Below the pieces are notes generated by a model. It was not told the DNA's origin and searched no databases. It saw only the letters and a program-made list of their open reading frames with translations. Below, piece after piece: positions 22,001-31,818 of a stretch of DNA of 64,000 bases (position 1 is its first letter; every line of letters starts with the position of its first letter). A program made the position numbers and the translations under genes. Origin of the DNA: Chondrus crispus (Eukaryota > Rhodophyta > Florideophyceae > Gigartinales > Gigartinaceae); NCBI RefSeq assembly GCF_000350225.1, contig NW_005179334.1, forward strand, positions 611,619-675,618, read 5' to 3'.

Positions 22001-23999
22001 CAGGCCTAAAATTTTCACGTAGCGGAATAATCATGGGAGCAACTTTGGCAGGGCTATCGGACCCCATCTTGTTTCTGAAAATATCCGAGTATTCCAAAAC
22101 GAGTGAGCCAAGCTGTTCAGACAAAGACTCTGGAAGACCTTGTTCAGCGGCCTCGGAGAGCAGCTGGTGAAGATCAATCAAGACCTCCGTGTCGTCTTGT
22201 ACGCCTGTCAGAACGTCCTCTTCAATTTCGTTGTCTTCTATGTCCGCCTGGCAATCTTCGTAGAAGCAAGCCGCTGGTGTCTGGGAATGGGATTGAGATT
22301 CAGCAGAATTTTGTTCTGTGCAATGGAGCAGTAACTTGGACAAGCGACTGGGCTTGCATGGAGGTGTCTCAACGGCTGTGTCGAAGACGGCTGGGGAGAA
22401 GCCAATGTGCGCGAAGTCAGTGTCATGGTACTTTTCACGCACGTCAGCGAGATGCTTATCCAGATCAAAACCTATTGTTTGAAGAATCGGACGAGCCAGA
22501 ATAACCTCATCCATGGGTTCATCAAAAACGAGATACTCCAGGTTGCGAAGGCGTAGAGGACCCGTAGGGACCTGAAGGGTCGTCGAGATGCGAGCCTTGG
22601 ACTTTGCCACTACGATTCTAGCGTCGGGATCGAAACGGTCCCCCATTGCCAGGCTCATTGAAATCGGTGATCGAAGCGGGAGGACTGGGACGAAAATTCC
22701 CTTGTCAGCACAGCGTGAAAGATGATCCTGGGAGAGGGCGCAGTGCTCAGCTCCGTAGTCACAATTAATAGTAATTGAAATAGTGTCTGCGAGCATTGCT
22801 TGGTATCGACCGGAACCTGCAATTGGGGGAATGCGCTAACTGTCATCAACGATCGCGCTGCTTTTGAGGGCGCGAAGGCCCCGTTCTGCACGGCTACCAG
22901 AACCTGCAATAAGGGGGCGGCGCTCACTGTCATCGACGATCGCGCTGCTGTTGACGGTGCGAAGGCCCCGTTCTGCACGGCGTGACTCATGGAATGCTTT
23001 GAGTAATGCCCTCTTCTGTTCCTCGTCAGTCTTAGGACAATCTTTCACATAATGGTACCCATTGCAGACGGATCTGTTGAGACACCGGGGAGGCTCCCGG
23101 TTTGAAACAGATTTGTTGCTGTGGGACTGCTTGTTGTTGGCCTAGCACTGCGCGAGCCATGGATTGCGGAAGAGGTCGAGTTCAAAGCCAAAGCTGAGCG
23201 ATTAATCGTTGTAGAGGATAAAGAGGAGGACGGAATACCAGAGCGTGACAGAGAACTGGACAATGACTGGCGGCCTAACTCCGAAGGTTTTATTTATCCA
23301 TGTCGGCGAATTGGAACAAAGGAGTCACAAAAAATGGCTTGCTTGACGACGTACTGGTAAAAAGCTTTCCAGTTCTTGCGAAGATCGCGCTGCGAGAGTT
23401 GAAGATCGTTCTCAATCTTGACCTTGAGGGGCTCGGGCTTGAGAAGCTCGCAGATGTGTGCAACTGCGACTTTGGGATTTTCCGTCAGAAGCTTATCCCA
23501 TTTACGCACACGTAGTAGACTTTTGTAGTCCGAGAAGAGCCTGACGATTCGTAGCCTGGCGTTAGGTTCACTGACGCTCATACGTACGTTTGCGCGCACA
23601 ACGTTTGCCAACTGGTCCAGAGTCAACTTGTCCAGAGAATCACCCTGGTTTTCCTCTAGCCATTCCTGTAGCTGGACATCGGTAAGTGCCTCGAAACTAG
23701 TGACAGCGGCTCCGAACTCCTCCAGTTCAATAAGTGAAGTGAGTAAATCGTTATCAATTGAAGCCCTGAGGGTAATAGGATCGATGGATGCCCCACTAAT
23801 TTGGGCATCCATGATTCGAAGCAAGTAGCTTTCCCTTTCTCGAAGGAAAAGATGAATGCTTTTCTGACCGAGTTGACGTAGCTCCGGATGTGACATGGGA
23901 GTAAAAAGATGATGCCCACCTTTCGGGCCTTCAGCCATGGTGGGAATAAAAGTGTGACGTGTGCAGTCAGGTAGACAAACCTGCTTACGTAGTGATCAC

Positions 24000-24225
24000 T
24001 GTGGTGCCTGCACGAGAAAGTGTGAAGGGAGAGTGAAGTTCTCTGCCTCCTCTTTATTGTATGAAGATCTGACTTTGTCTTAAGTATACGAGGGAGAGAG
24101 AAAAAAGGATAAACTAAAAACCATATCCGTAATGATGCCTAAAATGGCAACTGGCAAGATGCCATGCCTGTAGGGAAATGTTGCCTAAAATGGGAACAGG
24201 TAGGTGTTGGCAAAGTGCCACTATA
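24000..24225 (-). repeat. 5' LTR of gypsy F
   Basis: 226 bp. The palindrome AGTGATCACT (23991-24000) abuts its inner edge. Confidence 0.93.
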
Positions 24226-24230
24226 GTCCT

Positions 24231-24491
24231 ACTGTACTAGCAAACTATCTGCCCTTTAGTAGATATTCTAACCCGGCTTCCCTCGTTATCTGAACCCGAG
24301 GGTGTTTCGTACTGAGCAAGATGCGCTTGATCAATGCAACTAAATTGTACACTTTCTTTTTCCAGCCGGGCATTTCTATTTTGTACTCCTCTGTTGAGAA
24401 CAATGTCGTGCCTTCGTTTGTATAGATGTATGTCTATTGAGACGTAGAGAGTCACTGATGATAGTATAGCAGATTCCATTATTCTGTGAGC
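24231..24491. other. Short intergenic stretch between two gypsy elements
   Basis: Nothing recognised. It is the DNA into which both neighbouring elements inserted. Confidence 0.5.
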
Positions 24492-24496
24492 CGCGT

Positions 24497-24723
24497 TGCT
24501 ATCAATATGATATATTGATTGGTGATTCCTGCTGCATCCTTCTGAATCAAGCTCCGTCAACTTTAGTCTTTGTCAACCTCCCTTATTAGTTCCTGTTATT
24601 CTTTACATGTCCCAATTTACCTACCGCCCTACATCCCCTATAAGTAATGCCACACTTCATTGCTAGTAAAAAAAAGACAGAGCACTTCCACCTCTCAACA
24701 TTTCAACTTACGAGCTGACCACA
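24497..24723 (+). repeat. 5' LTR of gypsy G
   Basis: 227 bp, TGCTATCAATATG to GACCACA, with a TATA-like box at about 24649-24654. AGTGATCACT follows at 24723-24732. Confidence 0.95.
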
Positions 24724-24736
24724 GTGATCACTACGA

Positions 24737-27700
24737 TTGCTTGTAATTTTCAACATGGCGGGGAACTCAAACTCCGGCCAGGCCCAGCTACAGGGTCAAC
24801 ATCTATTTACGCCCATTGCTCATCCGGAACTACGTCGGCTTGGACAGAAGAGCATCCATGCTTTTTTGCGTGAGCGTGAGCGATATTTGCTACGCATCAA
24901 TGATGCCCAAGCTACTGGTAGCAGCATTTCAGCAATTTCTCTCAAGTCTTCGCTGGATCCAGACCTTCTCCTATCGCGTGTAGAATTGGACGAATTTGAC
25001 GGGGTTACCTCCGTTGATGAACTCTCTGAAGAGGAGTTAAAAAATTGGCTGGACGAGAAGGAGACAGTGAACTTCGATACTTTGACAACTACCGAGCTGG
25101 ATAATTCTATTCGGTCATCTGTTCGAATGAACATCAACGAAAAAAATCCTGAACTCCGCATCAAAGCGCTCTTCATGGACTACAAAACTTTTCTTCGTGT
25201 CCGACGGTGGGGAGACCTCATTCAGAAAAATCCCAAACAGGCCACCGCACACATTTGCACACTGCTGAAGCCTCCTGCACTCAAGGAAAAAATTGAAAAC
25301 GACCTTTCCTTGAGTAGGCATGATTTGAAAAAGGATTGGATGCAGTTTTATCGCTACGTTGTTAATCAAACCGTTCGATGCGACGAATTTGTATCCATTC
25401 GGCAGACTACGAGAGATTCTGATTCCGTAACTGCGAAGATTGGTGCTGAAAAGCAAGACAAGACAAGAGACGGTTCTGCGAAGTCAGGAAACGGAAATGG
25501 CAAATTGAAAAACGATACATATGGTTCCACGCGGAAATGGAACAGAGGCAGCCGAAGCAACCAAGGCACACGAGGAAACAGCAATAGAGGTTCAAACAAC
25601 TCTACAGATTCACGTTCGAACGGCGCCGGATCTGAAAACACGGGAGGTGTCATTGAGTTACCCTTTTGTTTAAATGTTTCCAAATGTAAGAAACGACATT
25701 ATGTGAAGGACTGCCCTCTTTCAACAGACGAGGAGAAATATTCTTTGTTAAAAGAATTCTACAAGACTCGATCGGAAAAGGGACGTTTAAGCGTTCTGTC
25801 GCAAACACAGGAAGCATGTCATGCGCTGCAAGGTTCAGGACGGTACTTCGCAAAATTGGCGGACAGTATAAACGTAATCGTTAATGGCGATTACGGTGCG
25901 GACCATTCTGATCTCAGCGAGCAACACTTCAAACAGTGCGCTGATGATGGTGTATATGTTAACACTCTAACCCTTCGCGAACCAATCAGAATGAGTCTGG
26001 CTATAGGAGCAAATGCGGAAGAAGATTCGCAAGTTTATTGCGCCCACACAAAGGTCCGTGTTTCTGTTACTCTCAATACTCCAGAAGGACCACTCCGTCT
26101 CCGCAACTTGGAATTCCTTGTTTTCAAGGAGTACATGCCCGATATTCTTATCGCTCGCACAGTTCTTCAGGCGATAGGATTTAATTTGGACGAGCATCTG
26201 AAGCGTGTGCGAAATCAATTCCACAACGCAGACTTTTCGAACATTGGGTTTTCTTCAGCACTTTCCACCAAAGAGGATACTCCCCCAAAAACTCCTGGAC
26301 GTCTGTCACGTATACTACTTCGCAGTTACACGTCTATCGCCCATACCCAGAACTCCACTGATTCAGAGGAGGTAAATTCAGGGTTCTCTTCGGATGACAG
26401 TACCTCTTACAGCGACTCGGAAAACGGTTCCCCTGATGAGTCTCCAATTCTTTATGGGGACACTCCAGATGATGGCCCAGTCTCCAAAGATTCTAACATT
26501 TCATTTGGAATCGATCAACAGTCAGACACAGATTCACAATTGAAAGAACGAATTCAGGAAGCCATTCAGGGCGGCCTACCAGAAGAGTATCACGAAGAAT
26601 TACAGGACTTAGTCTATGACTACAGGGATATTTTCAGAACAAGGCTGGGGGCTGATCCGCCTGCCAGTTTGCAGCCAATGTGCATTCGCCTCAGGCCAGA
26701 TGCCATTCCTATTCGTGTTAAAGTCCGCCGATACTCGCCACCGCAAGCCAAATTTCTTCGTAAGAAAGTGGACGAATTACTGTCTCTCGGGCTTGTGCGA
26801 CGAAACAATTCAAGTGAATGGGCATGCGCACCGCTAATTGTACCAAAGGATGGACCGGATAAATTCAGATTCACGGTTGACCTGCGACCAGTGAACAGTC
26901 AAACAATTCCGCACACCTGGCCGATGCCTGATCTCGAGTCGATAACCTCCGAATTGGCAGGAGATTGCTGCTTTTCCATCATCGATTTATGTCATGGCTA
27001 CTGGCAGATGCCGCTGGACTCAGAATCGCAAGAATGCCAAAGTTTTATTACGCCTGACGGCGTCTTCACACCCACGCGAGTAATGCATGGGCAGACGAAT
27101 GCAACTTCCTACTTTCAGAGTACAGTAGGAAACCTATGTCTATCGTTACGGGATAACATTCTCCAATGGCTGGACGACCTTGTCCTTCACCACAAAAATT
27201 GCAGAGACCTGCTGGACACCCTCCGAGTCTTTTTCGAAATTTGTAGGAAGGGAAACCTGAAGCTTCATGCAGCCAAGTGCAAACTTTTTCTGCGCGAGGT
27301 CACGTGGTGTGGACGTACAGTAAGCGCAGATGGAATCAAACTCAACCCGAAACGGTTAGAGGCTATCGTGAATATGCCTCGACTCAAAACTGGTGGTGAT
27401 TTGCAACAATTTGTATGCGCGGCAAATTGGATGCGCTTCACCATTCCCGAATTTTCCAGGATCATTGAACCCTTGTCCCAGGTCCTCGAACAAGTGTACA
27501 TCAAAGTTGGTGGACAGACAAAGCGTGCGGCATCAAAAATAGCACTTGATTCTACATTCTGGAATTCAGATCACGATCAGACATTTACGGTGGTTAAAGA
27601 GGCACTTCGAAACGCCGTAATACTCGCTCATCCAGACCCAGAGAAAATTCTTTGCCTTTTCACGGATGCCTCCGAAACACACTGGGCTGGGACATTAACG

Positions 27701-29635
27701 CAAATTCCAAAAATCCATTTGGATGAGGACTTCGAAAACCAGCACCATGAACCACTGGCATTTCTTTCCGGGTCCTTCAAGAAGTCTTCATTCCATTGGT
27801 CCACTCCTGAGAAAGAAGCTTTTGCCATCGTGACATCCGTGACTCGACTCGACTACATGCTGTTGCGTCCAGAGGGCTTCATTTTATTCACAAACCATAA
27901 GAACTTGACTTTCATATTCCACCCTGTTATTGTTAACCCTCGAATAGCGAAGCACACAGTCCACAAAATCGAGCGATGGGCCATGCCACTTTCCGCTTTC
28001 CGGTATACGATCAACCATATATCCGGAGATGACAACTGCTGGGCGGATCTTTTATCTCGATGGGGCGGCCGAATTGGTGATACAATTCATGGGACACTTG
28101 GCGCTCTTTTTCAGGCACCAATTGCACCTGACCTCGACCCGGATTTCACGTGGCCAAAGCTAGCAGACATCAAACGCAAGCAGCAGAAAGGCATTTCTGA
28201 ATGGGGGGAAACACCGCCGTCGACTATCAAGAACGGTCTTTATCGAACCAACAGAAATGCTGTATGGATCCCATCTCGTTCTAAGGAACTTCAGCTACGA
28301 ATTTGCATCATTGGACATTGTGGGCGAAGCGGACATCAAGGCGTGGACACCACATATGAAAACATCAAAGCACACTTTTGCTGGAAAAAGATGAAGACGG
28401 ATATCACAGCATTTTGCAACACTTGTATGCACTGCCTTGTAACAATTGGCGGCCAACGTATTCCCAGGCCACTTTCACATGCTATGCATTCCACTACTCC
28501 GAACGAGTTGATTCATTTCGATTATTTGTACCTCGGGGAGAGCAACTCTAGACCTGTATATGTCCTCATCATCAAAGACGATGCATCATCCTTCGTGCAT
28601 CTAGAAGAAAGCGACGCCGCAGACGCCACAAACACTGTGCGCGCCCTGAGAAAATGGTTTTCTCTTTTTGGGGTCTCTCTCTTCTGGGTGTCCAACCGCG
28701 GATCTCATTTTAAGAATAAGGTTATGGCTGATCTTAATCGAGCCTTACATTCTCACCACCACTTCACAACTCCATATTCTCCTCAATCGAATGGGACAGT
28801 CGAAACTGTGTGCAAAGAGGTACTTCGTGGATGCAGAGCACTGCTGTCGGAATTTCGCCTCAAGGAAACAGAGTGGCCTGAGGTCATTGACATTGTTCAA
28901 AGTGTGCTTAACCACTCTGTCAGGCCATCTCTCGGCAATCGCGCTCCAGTGACAGTAATGACAGGAAGACCAGCAGATAATCCCTTGAGCGTTTTTGTAC
29001 CACCAGTTGTCGAACACGCACATTCCCTGGAACTAGTGAAGGCACAGTGCTTGATGGAGATTGATTCCCTCATGAACGCCGTTGACGCGATGCACAAAGA
29101 TGCGTCCGAGAAACGCACTAGGAAGCGTGAGCAAGCAGTGAAGTCTCACAATCGAGAGACTGAGGTACAAGAGGTCAATTTCGATGTTGGGGATTTTGTT
29201 CTTGTAGCCAAGCGAGCTTCCAAAGGCGGTGAGAAGCTTCGCGTCAATTGGACAGGGCCCAGGCGCGTGACACGGGCTGCATCTGATTCTACTTTTGAGA
29301 TCCGGAACCTATTAACGAATGCGAAGCATGTTGTGCATGCTTCTCGTTTGAAGCTCTATTCAGATTCTCATTTCAATGTTTCAGAGCAGCTTTTAGATTC
29401 AATCGCTCACAATGAGGCGCACCTGAATAAGGTTGAACAGCTTCTGGGACTCCGATACAATCCCCAGTCTGAAGTCTATGAAGTTAATGTGAAATGGCAA
29501 GATTTTGACTACGAAGAACCGACATGGGAGCCATTCGCAAATGTGCAGGAAGGCGTCCCAGCTATTCTGGAGAACTTTCTACAGGATTATTCAGATCAGG
29601 ACTTGGTCAAGGCTGCTATGGATTCCGGCATTTGA
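24737..29635 (+). CDS. Gag-Pol polyprotein of gypsy G
   Basis: 1632 codons. Gag spans roughly residues 1-330 and ends in a zinc-knuckle-like C-x5-C-x3-H-x4-C (about 311-325). A protease-like DYGAD follows near 383. Reverse transcriptase covers about 690-860, with TVDLRPVN, GYWQMPL and the WLDD box (about 811-814). RNase H follows (FTDASETHWAG). The integrase has an HHCC zinc part (about 1190-1235) and a core with HFDYLYLG and a YSPQSNGTVE block. A basic tail with VNWTGPRRV and a chromodomain-like end (VNVKWQDFDYEEPTWEP) complete it. Domain order is that of Ty3/gypsy chromoviruses. The protein makes the particle and copies and inserts the element. An ATG 18 bases further in (24755, MAGNSN) matches related gag starts better. 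Confidence 0.93.
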   Translation: MLVIFNMAGNSNSGQAQLQGQHLFTPIAHPELRRLGQKSIHAFLRERERYLLRINDAQATGSSISAISLKSSLDPDLLLSRVELDEFDGVTSVDELSEEELKNWLDEKETVNFDTLTTTELDNSIRSSVRMNINEKNPELRIKALFMDYKTFLRVRRWGDLIQKNPKQATAHICTLLKPPALKEKIENDLSLSRHDLKKDWMQFYRYVVNQTVRCDEFVSIRQTTRDSDSVTAKIGAEKQDKTRDGSAKSGNGNGKLKNDTYGSTRKWNRGSRSNQGTRGNSNRGSNNSTDSRSNGAGSENTGGVIELPFCLNVSKCKKRHYVKDCPLSTDEEKYSLLKEFYKTRSEKGRLSVLSQTQEACHALQGSGRYFAKLADSINVIVNGDYGADHSDLSEQHFKQCADDGVYVNTLTLREPIRMSLAIGANAEEDSQVYCAHTKVRVSVTLNTPEGPLRLRNLEFLVFKEYMPDILIARTVLQAIGFNLDEHLKRVRNQFHNADFSNIGFSSALSTKEDTPPKTPGRLSRILLRSYTSIAHTQNSTDSEEVNSGFSSDDSTSYSDSENGSPDESPILYGDTPDDGPVSKDSNISFGIDQQSDTDSQLKERIQEAIQGGLPEEYHEELQDLVYDYRDIFRTRLGADPPASLQPMCIRLRPDAIPIRVKVRRYSPPQAKFLRKKVDELLSLGLVRRNNSSEWACAPLIVPKDGPDKFRFTVDLRPVNSQTIPHTWPMPDLESITSELAGDCCFSIIDLCHGYWQMPLDSESQECQSFITPDGVFTPTRVMHGQTNATSYFQSTVGNLCLSLRDNILQWLDDLVLHHKNCRDLLDTLRVFFEICRKGNLKLHAAKCKLFLREVTWCGRTVSADGIKLNPKRLEAIVNMPRLKTGGDLQQFVCAANWMRFTIPEFSRIIEPLSQVLEQVYIKVGGQTKRAASKIALDSTFWNSDHDQTFTVVKEALRNAVILAHPDPEKILCLFTDASETHWAGTLTQIPKIHLDEDFENQHHEPLAFLSGSFKKSSFHWSTPEKEAFAIVTSVTRLDYMLLRPEGFILFTNHKNLTFIFHPVIVNPRIAKHTVHKIERWAMPLSAFRYTINHISGDDNCWADLLSRWGGRIGDTIHGTLGALFQAPIAPDLDPDFTWPKLADIKRKQQKGISEWGETPPSTIKNGLYRTNRNAVWIPSRSKELQLRICIIGHCGRSGHQGVDTTYENIKAHFCWKKMKTDITAFCNTCMHCLVTIGGQRIPRPLSHAMHSTTPNELIHFDYLYLGESNSRPVYVLIIKDDASSFVHLEESDAADATNTVRALRKWFSLFGVSLFWVSNRGSHFKNKVMADLNRALHSHHHFTTPYSPQSNGTVETVCKEVLRGCRALLSEFRLKETEWPEVIDIVQSVLNHSVRPSLGNRAPVTVMTGRPADNPLSVFVPPVVEHAHSLELVKAQCLMEIDSLMNAVDAMHKDASEKRTRKREQAVKSHNRETEVQEVNFDVGDFVLVAKRASKGGEKLRVNWTGPRRVTRAASDSTFEIRNLLTNAKHVVHASRLKLYSDSHFNVSEQLLDSIAHNEAHLNKVEQLLGLRYNPQSEVYEVNVKWQDFDYEEPTWEPFANVQEGVPAILENFLQDYSDQDLVKAAMDSGI

Positions 29636-29653
29636 CTCTCTTGAAGAGGGGAC

Positions 29654-29879
29654 TGCTATCAATATGATATATTGATTGGTGATTCCTGCTGCATCCTTCT
29701 GAGTCAAGCTCCGTCGACTTTAGTCTTTGTCAACCTCCCTTATTAGTTCCTGTTATTCTTTACATGTCCCAATTTACCTACCGCCCTACATCCCCTATAA
29801 GTAATGCCACACTTCATTGCTAGTAAAAAAAGACAGAGCACTTCCACCTCTCAACATTTCAACTTACGAGCTGACCACA
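29654..29879 (+). repeat. 3' LTR of gypsy G
   Basis: 226 bp, nearly identical to 24497-24723. Confidence 0.95.
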
Positions 29880-30601
29880 CGCGTGTACGCGTGGGATGTC
29901 AGGGACGACGGATGTATCACTATGTTTTATGACAGAAATGCTACCCAATTCAATGTCACGGTGCGCCGAAACTTGGAGAGAAATGCAAAATATTGGAGAC
30001 ACCTACTCATGCTAGAAGAGTGGCACATATGGAATTGTGTATCGAGCGCAGTGCATCAATACGGAAACACATGCTCATCGGAAGCCTGTGGACTACTCTC
30101 TCAGCGTTTAAAAGCAACTTACGCATTAAGGAACGCGTCTTACTTTCTCTCCGTGTCGTTTATGCAAACAGACCTGGTGATTGTGGCGTTGATCTGTACT
30201 GGTACAAAATAATTTGATGAGTTGGTTCTGATTCGTGACGTTTTATCTTTGAAATATGGTTTGCTTTTCTTCTGAAATCATTACATGGCAGTCATCTAGG
30301 ATCCTTTCCTTTCCTGGTCTTACCTGTTTTCTTTTTCTGTTGCAAGAAAATTATGAGACAGACAGCCCAAACGTGTGTGTCTAGTGTAATGGGAAACCCC
30401 TTTTCAGTGCTTCCTCATTCTCCTATAGAACGGCATATGCACTGTCTACGCGACTGCACCACCGGCCTGTACCTTGAACCGGATTTAAGCACGGCAGGGA
30501 ATACACAAAAACGACCCCTGAGTGCGGTGCGCAGCAAGATCACGTTCATTTAATTTACTCCGCTGCAAAAAAAGGCCCAGTTTTGAAGTCTTTGCATGTT
30601 G

Positions 30602-30677
30602 GATATCGCTACTACATATACTGTGCACATCCCTCTCCACATATCCCTTGGCCAGGGGGAACTCCCTTTCATCACAG
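30602..30677 (+). repeat. Direct repeat, first unit
   Basis: Starts GATATCGCTACTACATATAC. The second unit is at 30949-31022. Confidence 0.85.
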
Positions 30678-30948
30678 GTTATGGTCCCGTAGCGCATCCT
30701 GCTGCGCACTGATGCTCAACACAAGTGATAGCGAGTTCCACTTTCCACATTTTTCAAGATTTTCAACTGTACGGCGACTGTCAAGCACCCCCCTCGCAGC
30801 ACGCTCCAACACCAAGGCCTCTGCTTCCTTAACACTTTTCCGCTTCCATTCACCTCACTACACGTCAGACCGCGGCGACTGTTGGATATCGCTAACGCTC
30901 ATCCTTTTTACGATCTTCCCCTACGTTCTTTTCCTTACAGCTCTGTCA

Positions 30949-31022
30949 GATATCGCTACTACATATACTGTGCACATCCCTCTCCACATGTCTCCTGGCC
31001 AGGTAGCACTCCCTTTTATCAC
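30949..31022 (+). repeat. Direct repeat, second unit
   Basis: The first 41 bases are identical to 30602-30642, then it diverges slightly. Confidence 0.85.
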
Positions 31023-31599
31023 ATTGCACCAAACCAGATCATGGGCTGTAGTATTTTGAAACTCCCAGCAGCTGTTGTTCAGTTGTAACACGTGTACACC
31101 GCGTACGCGTGGGATTTGGATCTTGATCCTGGATAGCGATCCCGATCCATATGCTTCGCTCACGCACTGACGTGGCTAAAGCACCACCTCCGCGTATCAA
31201 TGCAATGCAATTCGGATCACCTTCGTTCATGAACGCAAGTTAGCATTTGGCCCGCCGGAAAGGTCGTGACTACGATTCGAACCCGACACCAAGTGCATTC
31301 CAAAAGCCTCTTTCCCGCGTGGGTATAAAGCGGCGAAGAGTGGTGTCGGCCGCAAATAAACGAAGGCACACGAGCACGCACGGAGCGACTCAGTGTGATC
31401 ATTCTTTCTCTGCCTGGCCTTTTCCTACCCCCTCTATGCTTTACCTCTCTGTTCCTCTCTCTGGGCCTCTTATCCTAGATACGACAGTTTTCACTCCTCT
31501 ACACTACGAGCGGTAGTTCAGGACTCGGTAGCGGCTACAATAGTGTTACTAAGTAAAACCCTCATGGTGCCAAAGCACCAGTTGGCGCGGATGCCTACT

Positions 31600-31818
31600 T
31601 GTAGTGAATGGAACCCATTCACTTCGGTACACACTCACTCACTCAGGCCAGCATCATACATGCTTAGGTAGCATACCATTTTAGGTAGGTTTTGTTCGAC
31701 CCCTTTTTGGGACAGAATTGGTGTACTTAAGACACCAATCTGTGCCCCTTCCGTAAATCGGAGGCATCGAGCCTCACAACTCTCACCAACCTTTGCGCCT
31801 TCGCAACCGGCAAGCGCA
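31600..31818 (+). repeat. 5' LTR of gypsy E
   Basis: 219 bp, TGTAGTGAATGG to CAAGCGCA, followed within two bases by AGTGATCACT (31820-31829). Confidence 0.93.

Larger units (their letters stand above)
18815..24225 (-). mobile_element. Ty3/gypsy chromovirus F, broken
   Basis: LTRs at 18815-19039 and 24000-24225 and a GTCCT target duplication (18810-18814 and 24226-24230) define it. Minus-strand parts are gag (about 22.9-23.9 kb, opening like the gag of the 24.5 kb element), protease and reverse transcriptase (about 21-22.8 kb), RNase H and integrase (about 19.4-21 kb), and a chromodomain-like tail just before the 3' LTR. It is a sister family of the whole element next door. LTRs differ at about four positions, so it is fairly young, yet the coding part carries several breaks. 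An internal unit of about 85 bp is tandemly doubled near 22.81-22.98 kb. Confidence 0.92.
24497..29879 (+). mobile_element. Ty3/gypsy chromovirus G, looks whole
   Basis: Two LTRs (24497-24723, 29654-29879) differ by two substitutions and one length change in an A run. They are flanked by a perfect CGCGT target duplication (24492-24496, 29880-29884). One open frame spans gag to chromodomain. A GAAGAGGGGAC polypurine tract precedes the 3' LTR, and the 5' LTR carries a TATAAG at about 24649. The near-identical LTRs indicate a recent insertion. Confidence 0.95.
29885..31599. other. Intergenic with a direct repeat
   Basis: No supportable gene. About 75 bp is repeated (30602-30677 and 30949-31022, 41 bp of it identical), which makes the 158-codon frame at 30583-31059 self-similar; that frame is probably not a gene. 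Confidence 0.5.

Noticed and set aside
30583-31059. 158-codon frame with internal repeats
   Set aside because: The protein repeat only mirrors a 75-bp DNA direct repeat; there is no other sign of coding.
31255-31295. tRNA-like B-box (GGTTCGAATC on the minus strand)
   Set aside because: The bases around it do not form a T-arm or acceptor stem and no A-box is found at a proper distance.
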